From Coprobacter sp. (GTDB lineage: Bacteria; Bacteroidota; Bacteroidia; Bacteroidales; UBA11471): DNA of 64,000 nt. The notes below the pieces were generated by a model. It saw only the letters and a program-made list of their open reading frames with translations, searched no databases and was not told where the DNA came from. The position numbers were made by a program, and so were the translations under genes. Each line of letters opens with the position of its first letter. The stretch's first letter is position 1. The stretch lies in NCBI GenBank assembly GCA_017462265.1, contig JAFTRN010000002.1, positions 1 to 64,000 of the forward strand. Reading direction: 5' to 3'. Below are positions 17,942-26,557 of this stretch, in pieces.

Positions 17942-19447
17942 CTATTTTTTCTTGTACATGATTTTTACCGGACGATAGCATATGTTGTCGTACTGCGCGA
18001 GCAATTCGCCGGTATCGGTATTGATTACAGCTACGTGTCCGTTCAATCCTTCTTCATCAGGCTCGTAATAGGCAATGTATGTGCGGGTGTGATCGGCGCT
18101 TATTTCCATACTTGTGATTATGGCCTTGTCGCTACCTACACTTGTGAGTATCTTGGCGTTGATAATCCATTCGCTCGATGTGTAGTTCCAACGATAGATG
18201 TCGTTTTCCACTCCGAAGAGTAGCGAATAATAGGTGCGGTTGGCGACATGAGGAGTACCCTCGGTGAATCTCGAAGTACCTATACCGCTCATCGTAGATC
18301 CGCCATTATCGATCAATACATTTTGAGCTGTCTCATAATTGTATTGCCAAAAACCGATGTCTAATATTGTTTTCTGGTTGATAAATCCCGATTTCGTCAG
18401 GACCACAATTTGTGCGCTTTCGGTGGAGGCTTGTGCCGACGTGAGGCGGGGAACAAACATATTTACAAATTCACGTCCATAGAAATAATTGTATTGGGTA
18501 GAATCGATGCACTCTTGGCGAGAGAGGTGATATTTATTGCTACAATAGTATGGTCCGTATCCGTTGTATAATTCGCACAAACCATTCACTACTTTGTCCC
18601 AAAATATGAGGTAATAGTATCCGGTAATTTCTTGGTAATATCCATAGGATTGGGAATAGTTCGATTGTAATTTTCGGGCTTCGGTCACTACACCTTCGAG
18701 GGTGGAAAATTCATAGATTTTGCCATCGTCGCTCAGTATGGGATAGGCTGTACCTACCGAGTTCATCTCGGGAACAGCCATTCTTGTAGGTCTGAAATCG
18801 GGGTATTCCGAGACCGTCACCATATTTTCTACAACGAACGTTTTATCGTTGAGATAGTATAGGGTGGAGGTAGCCTCCTCCTCTTTGCCTCGGCACGCAA
18901 TAATGAGGTTTTCGTTGGTCTGTATGATATCCGATACGTTCGAGGCGAAAGGTATATCGGTGTTATTGACCGAGAAGCAGTCTCCCTCCTTGAATATACC
19001 GCTGTCGGTTCCATCGGGATTTCCCAGCATGAATGAGAGCATACTGTTTCCTTCGGAGTCTTTGCTCACGATGGTGATACCCTCTTCGTAAGGAGAATTT
19101 ACATTGACAATGAACGGGAAGAATGTTTTTCCGTCTTCGTTTGCAAGTATCAAGCGACATTTGTAGCTACCCAATACATCACCTGAGTATATAAATTGTT
19201 TGTCGTGGGAATATACCTCTTGATTTATTTCCCATGTGTAGGTCACATCTTTGTTTTTGTTGGTCTGAGATATTACCGGACTGATGGTGAGGTTGTCGTT
19301 TTTCTCGATATTGTACACCTCTTGTATTGAGCTCGCCTCTATAATAATCTCGGAGATGGGTAGATTAGACTCGTGACTTTCGTCGTTAATACACGATGCG
19401 CATATTGCGAGAAACAATAGCAGTGAAATGTATTTTATCTTTTTCAT
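17942..19447 (-). CDS. PKD-like family lipoprotein
   Basis: A 501-residue lipoprotein (signal LLLFLAICASC, Cys19). A PKD-like immunoglobulin domain at about 35-115 (YTWEINQEVYSHDKQ ... YKCRLILANEDG) is followed by a beta-rich region that may be a propeller. Such proteins are typical members of SusC/SusD/DUF4843 operons and are likely surface-exposed accessory binding proteins. The ligand is unknown. It lies 30 bp downstream of the DUF4843 gene and 6 bp upstream of the TlpA gene. Confidence 0.8.
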   Translation of the reverse strand: MKKIKYISLLLFLAICASCINDESHESNLPISEIIIEASSIQEVYNIEKNDNLTISPVISQTNKNKDVTYTWEINQEVYSHDKQFIYSGDVLGSYKCRLILANEDGKTFFPFIVNVNSPYEEGITIVSKDSEGNSMLSFMLGNPDGTDSGIFKEGDCFSVNNTDIPFASNVSDIIQTNENLIIACRGKEEEATSTLYYLNDKTFVVENMVTVSEYPDFRPTRMAVPEMNSVGTAYPILSDDGKIYEFSTLEGVVTEARKLQSNYSQSYGYYQEITGYYYLIFWDKVVNGLCELYNGYGPYYCSNKYHLSRQECIDSTQYNYFYGREFVNMFVPRLTSAQASTESAQIVVLTKSGFINQKTILDIGFWQYNYETAQNVLIDNGGSTMSGIGTSRFTEGTPHVANRTYYSLLFGVENDIYRWNYTSSEWIINAKILTSVGSDKAIITSMEISADHTRTYIAYYEPDEEGLNGHVAVINTDTGELLAQYDNICYRPVKIMYKKK

Positions 19448-19477
19448 ATTCTGTACTCTTTATATCGTGTGTGATTA

Positions 19478-20299
19478 TCAGTTGTTACCGGCAAAAGGAT
19501 TGGGAAAATCAAACGGGAAATCGGGGTATAGAGATACGATTTCGTCGTGATTGTCGGGGTTGCTGAAGTACTCATACATAGGTGCGTAGATATACTTGTT
19601 GAAAGTGGTTTTGTATTGGTATGGGTCTCCATAGGGAATCGATTCCAAGTTCTCACCATAGGCGGCTGCAATCTTCCTATAGGTCTCGGGCAAGATGTTT
19701 TCTAATTCGTGGAAATATTCAACCATTTTAATAAGTTTCAGCGGGTGCCACTTGCCGAGTATTGATTCAGACCATACTTTATCGTTTTTATAATCGTACC
19801 AAGCGGGTTGTTCTATTGCGTTGTCGAAATGTAATACGATTATCTGGTTGGAAATGTTGAGCGTAGGCTCGAAATTTTCATTGGCTTTGAGTTGCAAGCC
19901 CAGTTTGTAGCGTTTGTATCCTTCGCTGTAATTTCCTTCGAGGCCGTCGCGCAGCAGTGTTACCGATATGTATCCGGAGACAGAGTCGGCGGGTATTATA
20001 GCCTCATTTATATGGTATTGTACACCATCGTCGGCTGTTGTGGTATCGGGTATGACTTCATACTCTACGGTTCGTGCCACAGGTGAGGTAACACCCATTA
20101 TTTGCAAGGGAAGGTGTAGGGTATGCTCGCGTATCTCTATGGGGGTGACACCGAAGGAATATTGTACAGAATCACTGCCGAAGAATACGCCGGAATAATC
20201 CTTTTCGTAGATGAGGTAATTGGTATCATAGCAGCCTGTTGTGAACAAAGAACCTACAACGAGACTGATAATGATTGCTGATATTTTATAGCGTTTCAT
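19478..20299 (-). CDS. DUF4843 lipoprotein
   Basis: A 273-residue lipoprotein (signal ending SLFTTGC, Cys23). The sequence after residue 30 (YLIYEKDYSGVFF ... YSFGVTPIEIREHTLHLPL) matches the DUF4843 pattern: an immunoglobulin-like Calx-beta-type fold, then an alpha-helical C-terminal part. The family occurs almost only next to SusC/SusD pairs; its biochemical role is not established. It begins 12 bp after the SusD gene. Confidence 0.85.
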   Translation of the reverse strand: MKRYKISAIIISLVVGSLFTTGCYDTNYLIYEKDYSGVFFGSDSVQYSFGVTPIEIREHTLHLPLQIMGVTSPVARTVEYEVIPDTTTADDGVQYHINEAIIPADSVSGYISVTLLRDGLEGNYSEGYKRYKLGLQLKANENFEPTLNISNQIIVLHFDNAIEQPAWYDYKNDKVWSESILGKWHPLKLIKMVEYFHELENILPETYRKIAAAYGENLESIPYGDPYQYKTTFNKYIYAPMYEYFSNPDNHDEIVSLYPDFPFDFPNPFAGNN

Positions 20300-20311
20300 A
20301 GATGTCGGGAG

Positions 20312-21718
20312 TTAATAGCGGTTTTCGTATTCTATATCGGGAATGGGTACTACGTATATCGAGTTAGAGGGACTGTATGTGGTCTCTCCATCGACGGCAA
20401 GTATCGACAGGTTTTGTCGCTTCATATTGAAGAAGGTCTGACCTTCGCCCACAAACTCTTTATATCGTTCCTCGTTGATAATCTCTTGGGTGAGTATTTC
20501 GGGGGTGGGGCGAGCGTCGAGAGCCTCCAATCCGCGGTGGATTATTACTTCGTTGTAGAGCGCCAGAGCTTGATCGTAGTCGGTGGCGAGCAACGTCTCG
20601 GCGGCTATGAGATACATCTCGGGCAGACGTATGAGGTTGATACCGAGTGTCAGGTCCGTGGGGCGATTTCCGGCAATGTTTTGCAACTCATATATGTCGG
20701 TGAGTTTGCTCAGACGTACTTGCCCGGTCTCGGTGGTGGTGAAGTAGGCTGCCGAGCGGTAATCGAGTCCGCTTGTCGTTTCGTATCGGCTCATGAGGTC
20801 ACTGCGCGGATTGAGCGACGAGAACGATACGGTCTGTTGCAACTTGGGATATACACGGGTGTAGAAGCCGGCATAGTACACGCCAAAAATCGTTTCATTG
20901 TTAGACAATACACCGGCCAAGTCACCGTTTACACCGGTCTTGGAAGTGAGAGTGCGACCGCTCTCGGCTATGACTTTATCGGCGTAATAGTAGGCGCTGT
21001 CGTTGTTTCCCATAGTGAGATACACGCGTGCCAAGGTGGCCCGTGCGGCGTGGAGGTTGAAATGTATCTTACGTTCGGTCATGAAAGTGGTAGTGCTTTC
21101 AACCTCATTTTCCTGCGCAAGGAGGCGTTCAGCCTCGCGCAAGTCGGCGATGATGAGCTGATATATCTCTTTCGCAGGACGGAAGTCGGGTGTGTTGAGC
21201 GAGAATTCCGTGCCGTAGGGTATGCCGTCGGCCTCGGGGTTGAGGGTTATCTGTTCGGTAAAGAGGCGTAGCAGATCGAAGTGCATAAATGCTCTCAGCC
21301 CCAGAGCCTCACCTTTGTAAATATTGAAAGGGAATTCTTCGGAGCTGTGTATCAGGTCACTATCGAGAATAGAGTTTACGTTGGAGATATTTTTGTACAT
21401 CTCGGTCCAGATGGCTTCGAAAATCGATTTTACCGACGTATTGGTATAGTCATATTTTCCGAGGGCGGTAATGTTACTGTTGCCATAACAATCGAAATAT
21501 TGTGCCAGTATCTCGAGGGTGTGGAATGATAATTCCTGACCATAGAGCGAGGAGTTGCGTAGTTGCGAGTAGGCTCCATATAGGGCATCTTCTATACCCG
21601 ATTTAGTGTTGAGCAGTTCGTCTCTTTTCACTTGTCCGTCGGGGGTGATATCCAAAAAGTTCTCACACGATGTGGCGAAAATCAGGCAGCTTATCAGCAG
21701 GTATATATATCGTTTCAT
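20312..21718 (-). CDS. SusD/RagB-family nutrient-binding lipoprotein
   Basis: A 468-residue lipoprotein (LISCLIFATSC, Cys18) that forms the lid of the SusC channel on the cell surface. SusD features are the tetratricopeptide-like helical scaffold, ENFLDITPDGQV near the N-terminus, the LRAFMHFDLLRLF helix, and a C-terminal RYKEFVGEGQTFFNMKR with the closing PIPDIEYENR. The gene follows its SusC partner by 11 bp. Since no carbohydrate-active enzyme is in this operon, the ligand may be a peptide, metal complex or other nutrient rather than a glycan. Confidence 0.93.
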   Translation of the reverse strand: MKRYIYLLISCLIFATSCENFLDITPDGQVKRDELLNTKSGIEDALYGAYSQLRNSSLYGQELSFHTLEILAQYFDCYGNSNITALGKYDYTNTSVKSIFEAIWTEMYKNISNVNSILDSDLIHSSEEFPFNIYKGEALGLRAFMHFDLLRLFTEQITLNPEADGIPYGTEFSLNTPDFRPAKEIYQLIIADLREAERLLAQENEVESTTTFMTERKIHFNLHAARATLARVYLTMGNNDSAYYYADKVIAESGRTLTSKTGVNGDLAGVLSNNETIFGVYYAGFYTRVYPKLQQTVSFSSLNPRSDLMSRYETTSGLDYRSAAYFTTTETGQVRLSKLTDIYELQNIAGNRPTDLTLGINLIRLPEMYLIAAETLLATDYDQALALYNEVIIHRGLEALDARPTPEILTQEIINEERYKEFVGEGQTFFNMKRQNLSILAVDGETTYSPSNSIYVVPIPDIEYENRY

Positions 21719-21729
21719 GTTCGGGTCTT

Positions 21730-24700
21730 TTAGAAAGTGGTACTAAGCGTGAATTCAAATCCTTGACTATAGAGGTAGTCGGTACCACGCTCTATTTTTA
21801 CAGAAGATATGCGCATAATATCGGTAAGATTGAGGCTCACACGCAGATTGCGCATACGCAATTTCGAACATATCTTTTGCGGAAATTCATAGCCGAAGTT
21901 GAGCGATTGCAGGGTGAGAGTATTCTCTTTCTCGGCGAAACGGTCGGTTTGTTGCGGACGCGACTGGTCGGCGATGTCTTTGTAAAGTGCCAGGTCTCCG
22001 GGATTTTTCCAACGGCTGTCAAATACCCGTTGGTCGGCGTTGTTTTTGGGATCGGAGCCTTCGACTTTGGTGACACGGGTGGTATTATATACCCATGCTC
22101 CGCAACGCATACTGAACAAGGCATATACGCTGAAGCCTTTGTAATAGAGTGAGGTGTTGATAGAACCGGTAAATTTGGGCTCGGTGTCGCCTATCAATAC
22201 CTTGTCGGCCGTGTCGTAGGTGAAAGTGAGTTCCCCATTACGTTTGATGTAGATTTCCTGTCCGGTGGCAGGGTCGATACCTGCCGAACGCACCAGTTTC
22301 AACGCCGATACCGATTCTCCTTCGGCATATTGGGGCAGAGGAGTGAGTGAAGCGTATTGATTTTCCTCATTCTGCTTGTTCATCTCTTCGAGGGCGTTGT
22401 TTATCTTGGTTATTTTGTTGCGGTTGGCATATCCCATGACACCGAGCTTCCAATAGAAATCGTTGGTGCGGAATATGTAACCATCAAGTTGGAACTCGAT
22501 ACCTTTGTTCTGCATCTCGCCGAGGTTGTCGGTGGCGGTGGTCACACCGGTAGAGGGCGCCATCGACTTATCGAGCAATAGGTCTTGCGTGTTCTTTATA
22601 TAGGCATCGATTACGAGATTGAGGCGACGATTGAAGAGGCTCACATCTACACCCACGTTGTAGGTGAGGGTACGTTCCCAACTGAGATTTACGTTGCCTA
22701 TGGTGAGAGGTATTGCGCCTATGCCATATTTATATTCATAGGTGTTGAGGTATTGGTACATGGTCATGGCTTGGAATGCGCTGAAGCTCACCTTTCCGGT
22801 ATAACCTACGCTTCCACGCAATTTCAAAAGGTCGATATTGTCGAATCCGCCCAAGAAATCTTCGTTGTGAATGTTCCAACCGGCACCGGCCGACCAGAAA
22901 TGCCCGAAACGATTGTTCTCGCCAAAGAGCGATGAACCGGTGAGACGATAGGTGCCTTCGACCAGATAACGATTGCGGAAAGTGTAACTGCCCGTCAAGA
23001 ACGCGCCTACATCGGAGGTCTCGGATTGGCTGCCGAATGGCTGTTCGTCGGTGGGATAACCGGCGGCGTTGCTGATAAACGACAGTTGGTCGTTGAAAAA
23101 TCCGATGGCACGTGTCGTTTCGCTTTCACTGTCGGAGTAGTTGAGCTCCCAGCCGGCAGTAAGCGACAGCAGGGACTTGTCTTTGAAAAATTTGTTGTAC
23201 GCACCTACAATGTTGGCGCTGTAATTTACTCCTTTCGATGAGGTTTGCAGTCGCGAGCCCTTTTTGGTGAAATCGGACTCGTTTTTGTAGTATTGCGATA
23301 GGGGTGAGGTGTAAGATTCGTCCCAACCGCTGTTGGTAGTGATGGTGAAGTGACCGGTAAGGCGGAACTCCTTGTTGATGTCCCAGCGGAAATCGGTGGT
23401 ATTGGTAAGTGAGCGTGTGCCACTCTTGTCGTAATTTCCGAGTGTAGCCTCATACAGCGGGTTGTTCAAGTCCCAAGCCAACTCGGTGTTTACCGTTCCG
23501 TCGGCATTGAACATGGCGTCGTAGGGGTTCATCTGCGTATATTGCGAGAAACTGCCATAGGGGGTATCTTTTACCGATACCTCGGCATACGTGGTACGGT
23601 TCGAAATCTGTATGGAGTTGCTTACGAAATAGTCAAGTTTGAAGCCCAGATTATAGCGTTTGCGGTAATCATCTTTCATCACACCGTTGGTGTTGCCAAA
23701 GCGTCCTGTCAGTTCATAGCGCAAATTCGATGCGCCACCATATACACGCAGAGAGTGATCGTGCGAGATACCTGCACGCGCCGGCTGTTTCATCCAGTCC
23801 GATGTCTGTCCGCGTTGTATGGCTTTGTATCGTAGGTTGTACAACTCGTCGAGCGCGTATTGCTCGGGCAGTCCGGTGATGGAATTTATGGCCCCACCGG
23901 CGTCATACAGCCCTGCCAATCGTTCATATTCCAATTTTTCGGAGGCGTTCAGTATATTATAGTCGCTGAAATCGGGAAATTGGAAATTACCTGTGAAGTT
24001 ATAGGCAACTCGTATGCTCGATTCTTTGATGGGTTTACGGGTGATGACAATCACTCCATTGGCAGCCTTACTACCATACAATGCCGAGGCCGAGGCGTCT
24101 TTCAATACGTTGATCGACTCTACCTCGTTCATGTCGAGGTCGTAGAGGTCTTGCATGGTGATTTCCGAACCATCGAGAATGATTGTCGGCTGATTTACCG
24201 ATTGACCTTCGTTCGAGAAAGAACTTGTACCGCGTATGATAAGTTCGGGCACATGGTTGGGGTTAGATCCCATACTGTGGTTCTGCACCATTTCCATACC
24301 CGGGGTAAGGGCCGAGAGCGCGGTGAAGATGTTGGTGCTTGAAATCTGTTTCAATTCCATGCCCGACACCTGTTGTACGGCACCGGTAAAGCTCTCCTTG
24401 CTTTTGTTGAAGAATCCGGTTACAACCACCTCTTTCATGGTTGTTGCTTCGTCTTCGAGTTGCAGGTCGAGTACGTCTCCTGTAGGTTCTATCGTGAGGC
24501 TTTTATAGCCGATGGTTGAGATACGTAGTTCGTATTTGCCTTCGGGCTTCAGTATGCGATACTTACCCTCGGCCGATGTGAACGCGCTCGAAATCAGCTT
24601 ATTGTTTTTCCATACCGAAACGGTGACACCCGGCAATATATCGCCGGTTTTTTTGTCGGTAATGGTACCGGTAAGGTGTTTGCCTCCGGTCGGTTTCACT

Positions 24701-24834
24701 GTTTGCGGCATATCATTGCCCGCCGCGATAACCGGTATGGGCATGGCGGTAATACTCCACAGCAGTAGCGCCCCGGCAAAGTATGTCTTGCAGATGCGTC
24801 CTATCTTGTGGGGGTTGGTGAACGAAAGTCTCAT
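21730..24834 (-). CDS. SusC/RagA-family TonB-dependent outer-membrane transporter
   Basis: A 1034-residue outer-membrane protein. After a long signal (membrane stretch about 18-38) comes a carboxypeptidase-D-like domain (about 53-130: LTGTITDKKTGDILPGVTVS), a plug domain (KEVVVTGFFNKSKESFTGAV; IRGTSSFSNEGQ; ASALYGSKAANGVIVITRK) and a 22-strand barrel ending in an aromatic residue (FEFTLSTTF). It imports a bound nutrient using TonB energy. It heads the operon SusC-SusD-DUF4843-PKD-TlpA. A BspA-like gene ends 44 bp upstream and may be cotranscribed. Confidence 0.93.
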   Translation of the reverse strand: MRLSFTNPHKIGRICKTYFAGALLLWSITAMPIPVIAAGNDMPQTVKPTGGKHLTGTITDKKTGDILPGVTVSVWKNNKLISSAFTSAEGKYRILKPEGKYELRISTIGYKSLTIEPTGDVLDLQLEDEATTMKEVVVTGFFNKSKESFTGAVQQVSGMELKQISSTNIFTALSALTPGMEMVQNHSMGSNPNHVPELIIRGTSSFSNEGQSVNQPTIILDGSEITMQDLYDLDMNEVESINVLKDASASALYGSKAANGVIVITRKPIKESSIRVAYNFTGNFQFPDFSDYNILNASEKLEYERLAGLYDAGGAINSITGLPEQYALDELYNLRYKAIQRGQTSDWMKQPARAGISHDHSLRVYGGASNLRYELTGRFGNTNGVMKDDYRKRYNLGFKLDYFVSNSIQISNRTTYAEVSVKDTPYGSFSQYTQMNPYDAMFNADGTVNTELAWDLNNPLYEATLGNYDKSGTRSLTNTTDFRWDINKEFRLTGHFTITTNSGWDESYTSPLSQYYKNESDFTKKGSRLQTSSKGVNYSANIVGAYNKFFKDKSLLSLTAGWELNYSDSESETTRAIGFFNDQLSFISNAAGYPTDEQPFGSQSETSDVGAFLTGSYTFRNRYLVEGTYRLTGSSLFGENNRFGHFWSAGAGWNIHNEDFLGGFDNIDLLKLRGSVGYTGKVSFSAFQAMTMYQYLNTYEYKYGIGAIPLTIGNVNLSWERTLTYNVGVDVSLFNRRLNLVIDAYIKNTQDLLLDKSMAPSTGVTTATDNLGEMQNKGIEFQLDGYIFRTNDFYWKLGVMGYANRNKITKINNALEEMNKQNEENQYASLTPLPQYAEGESVSALKLVRSAGIDPATGQEIYIKRNGELTFTYDTADKVLIGDTEPKFTGSINTSLYYKGFSVYALFSMRCGAWVYNTTRVTKVEGSDPKNNADQRVFDSRWKNPGDLALYKDIADQSRPQQTDRFAEKENTLTLQSLNFGYEFPQKICSKLRMRNLRVSLNLTDIMRISSVKIERGTDYLYSQGFEFTLSTTF

Positions 24835-24878
24835 TAAATCTCGTTTTTGTTATTTCGTAATCGGTATTAATTGTTATG

Positions 24879-26417
24879 TTATCGAATGACTATTTTCTGA
24901 CGTTTTTCACCCGATACTACGATATAGAAGCCCGGAGCAAGTTCTATCGCCGTCCGAGTGTCGTATAGCGTGCGACGGTAAACCTGTTCTCCTCCGATAC
25001 TGTATATGGCAATGGGTATTTGGCGTTCACTGCTTTGCTTTACGATACAACTCTTTCCGTCGGTGAAAATCTCTATTCCGACATTCTCTGAGAGAGCTTC
25101 GTCGTCTGTGCCCAAAACCAATTTATCTACGGGATATTCCTCGCGGATAGTAGCAAAATCGCCCCATACCGAGGTCATTTTGTAGGCGTTGAGACTGCCT
25201 TTGGGTACGATGAGAGTTCCATCGTAGGAGTAGGGAGTGCTGCGGAAAGCACAGGGCGGAATGGGAAATCCTGTGGTTGAACCGTTTTTCGAGGGATCCC
25301 ATTTTACCCACACGGTTTTGAGGTTGGAGCAACCAAAGAATTGGTTGTAGCCGAATACGCATAGTTTCTCGGGAAGTACGATAGAGGTAAGACCTGTCAT
25401 ACCCCTGAATGCGTCACTGCCAAATCCTTCCACCGAAAGCGGTAAGAATAGTTTTTTTATCGAACTGCGATAGTTGAGAGCATATTCGGGCATATAATTG
25501 TTCTCGACGTTGGCCTGTGACAGGTCGAGAGTTTCGAGAGTGGGCATATGGTCGCGTATGGTGTAAATATCTTCATCTTTCATATCGCCCGATATCACGA
25601 GGAACGAAACGCAATCCATTTCAGTTTGAGAGAGAATGTCGGTAATACGCACCGAGTCCGACACCTCTATTTTCTGATATGTTACAGCCGTGTCGGGGTT
25701 AAATACGCGTATCGAAACATCTATGTCGCCCAATACATTGTTCAGTGCATAGTAACCATAGGTTTCACTTAGTGGTTGTCCGTTGGCCTCGACGATAATT
25801 TTTAGGTTGGCATTGTCGGGTGTGATATAGAATGCGTAGTTACGTCCACGGACTATTTTGTCGCGATATAAAACCGATTCACCTTGGGTGATGGTTATCC
25901 CGGGAATGGTTTCAGGTATATTTATTTTATGAAATGGAATTTTATATCCGGTAGCCGGAATTTGAGTTACAATACCTCCGTAGGTCGAGTTGATGGCTTG
26001 ATACATACCATTGCCGGCGGAAGATACGAGACGAATGATGTCTCCTTCGTTTACTTGAGTGCTTTCGCTTATTTTACAGTTGAAAAAGAGCGTGGTGTTT
26101 CCACTGACACCCAGATTTTGTTCGGCAAGGATCTCCACTAAAGCGCCGTTTCGCACTAAAGCCACTGCGACTTTCCCGCTGAAATTGCTGCCTCCGGTGA
26201 TGGTGCCTGCCGATATGGTGAACTGGTCTCCTCCCTTGAGATTGAGTATCGTGTCTTCTATTGCGGTTTTAGGTTCTAACGACAACCCTATACGATCCCC
26301 CATAGGCGATAATTCCAATACCGAGTTACTCCCTATAAAGTTTTGCGCTGTACACGGAATATACGAGATACAAGCAAAACAACACATCATTAATGCGACA
26401 AAGTATTTGTTCTTCAT
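24879..26417 (-). CDS. BspA-like leucine-rich repeat surface protein with C-terminal sorting domain
   Basis: A 512-residue exported protein. I use the ATG at 26417 (MKNKYFVALMM); an in-frame TTG lies three codons upstream but is less likely. After the signal peptide (about 1-25, ending PCTAQ) there are beta-sandwich regions, then LRR_5 (BspA-type) repeats at about 290-390 (LETLDLSQANVENN; FRGMTGLTSIVLPEKLCVFG; FFGCSNLKTVWVKWDP). The final 70 residues (YSIGGEQVYRRTLYDTR ... YIVVSGEKRQKIVIR) look like a type IX secretion sorting domain of type A. It may be an adhesin or accessory ligand binder for the SusC operon starting 44 bp downstream. Confidence 0.8.
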   Translation of the reverse strand: MKNKYFVALMMCCFACISYIPCTAQNFIGSNSVLELSPMGDRIGLSLEPKTAIEDTILNLKGGDQFTISAGTITGGSNFSGKVAVALVRNGALVEILAEQNLGVSGNTTLFFNCKISESTQVNEGDIIRLVSSAGNGMYQAINSTYGGIVTQIPATGYKIPFHKINIPETIPGITITQGESVLYRDKIVRGRNYAFYITPDNANLKIIVEANGQPLSETYGYYALNNVLGDIDVSIRVFNPDTAVTYQKIEVSDSVRITDILSQTEMDCVSFLVISGDMKDEDIYTIRDHMPTLETLDLSQANVENNYMPEYALNYRSSIKKLFLPLSVEGFGSDAFRGMTGLTSIVLPEKLCVFGYNQFFGCSNLKTVWVKWDPSKNGSTTGFPIPPCAFRSTPYSYDGTLIVPKGSLNAYKMTSVWGDFATIREEYPVDKLVLGTDDEALSENVGIEIFTDGKSCIVKQSSERQIPIAIYSIGGEQVYRRTLYDTRTAIELAPGFYIVVSGEKRQKIVIR

Positions 26418-26500
26418 ATTTGTCAAGGTTTGATAAGAATCTTTTTTTTTGAGTATAATCTGCTCTTGAAAAGGGTTGAAAGAGATTGCGATTTGAGAAT

Positions 26501-26548
26501 AGAATCCGGCGAGAAAGCTTAAAAATAAGTATTGTCTCGCCGGATTCT
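26501..26548 (-). terminator. Terminator of the repeat-protein gene
   Basis: A perfect 14-bp stem, AGAATCCGGCGAGA (26501-26514) against TCTCGCCGGATTCT (26535-26548), lies 10 bases after the stop of the gene at 26558-29959. It separates that gene from the BspA-like gene. Confidence 0.75.
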
Positions 26549-26557
26549 AAAGTCGTA

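Noticed and set aside
24879..26426. TTG at 26426 as start of the BspA-like gene
   Set aside because: The ATG three codons on opens the signal peptide directly and is the more likely start.
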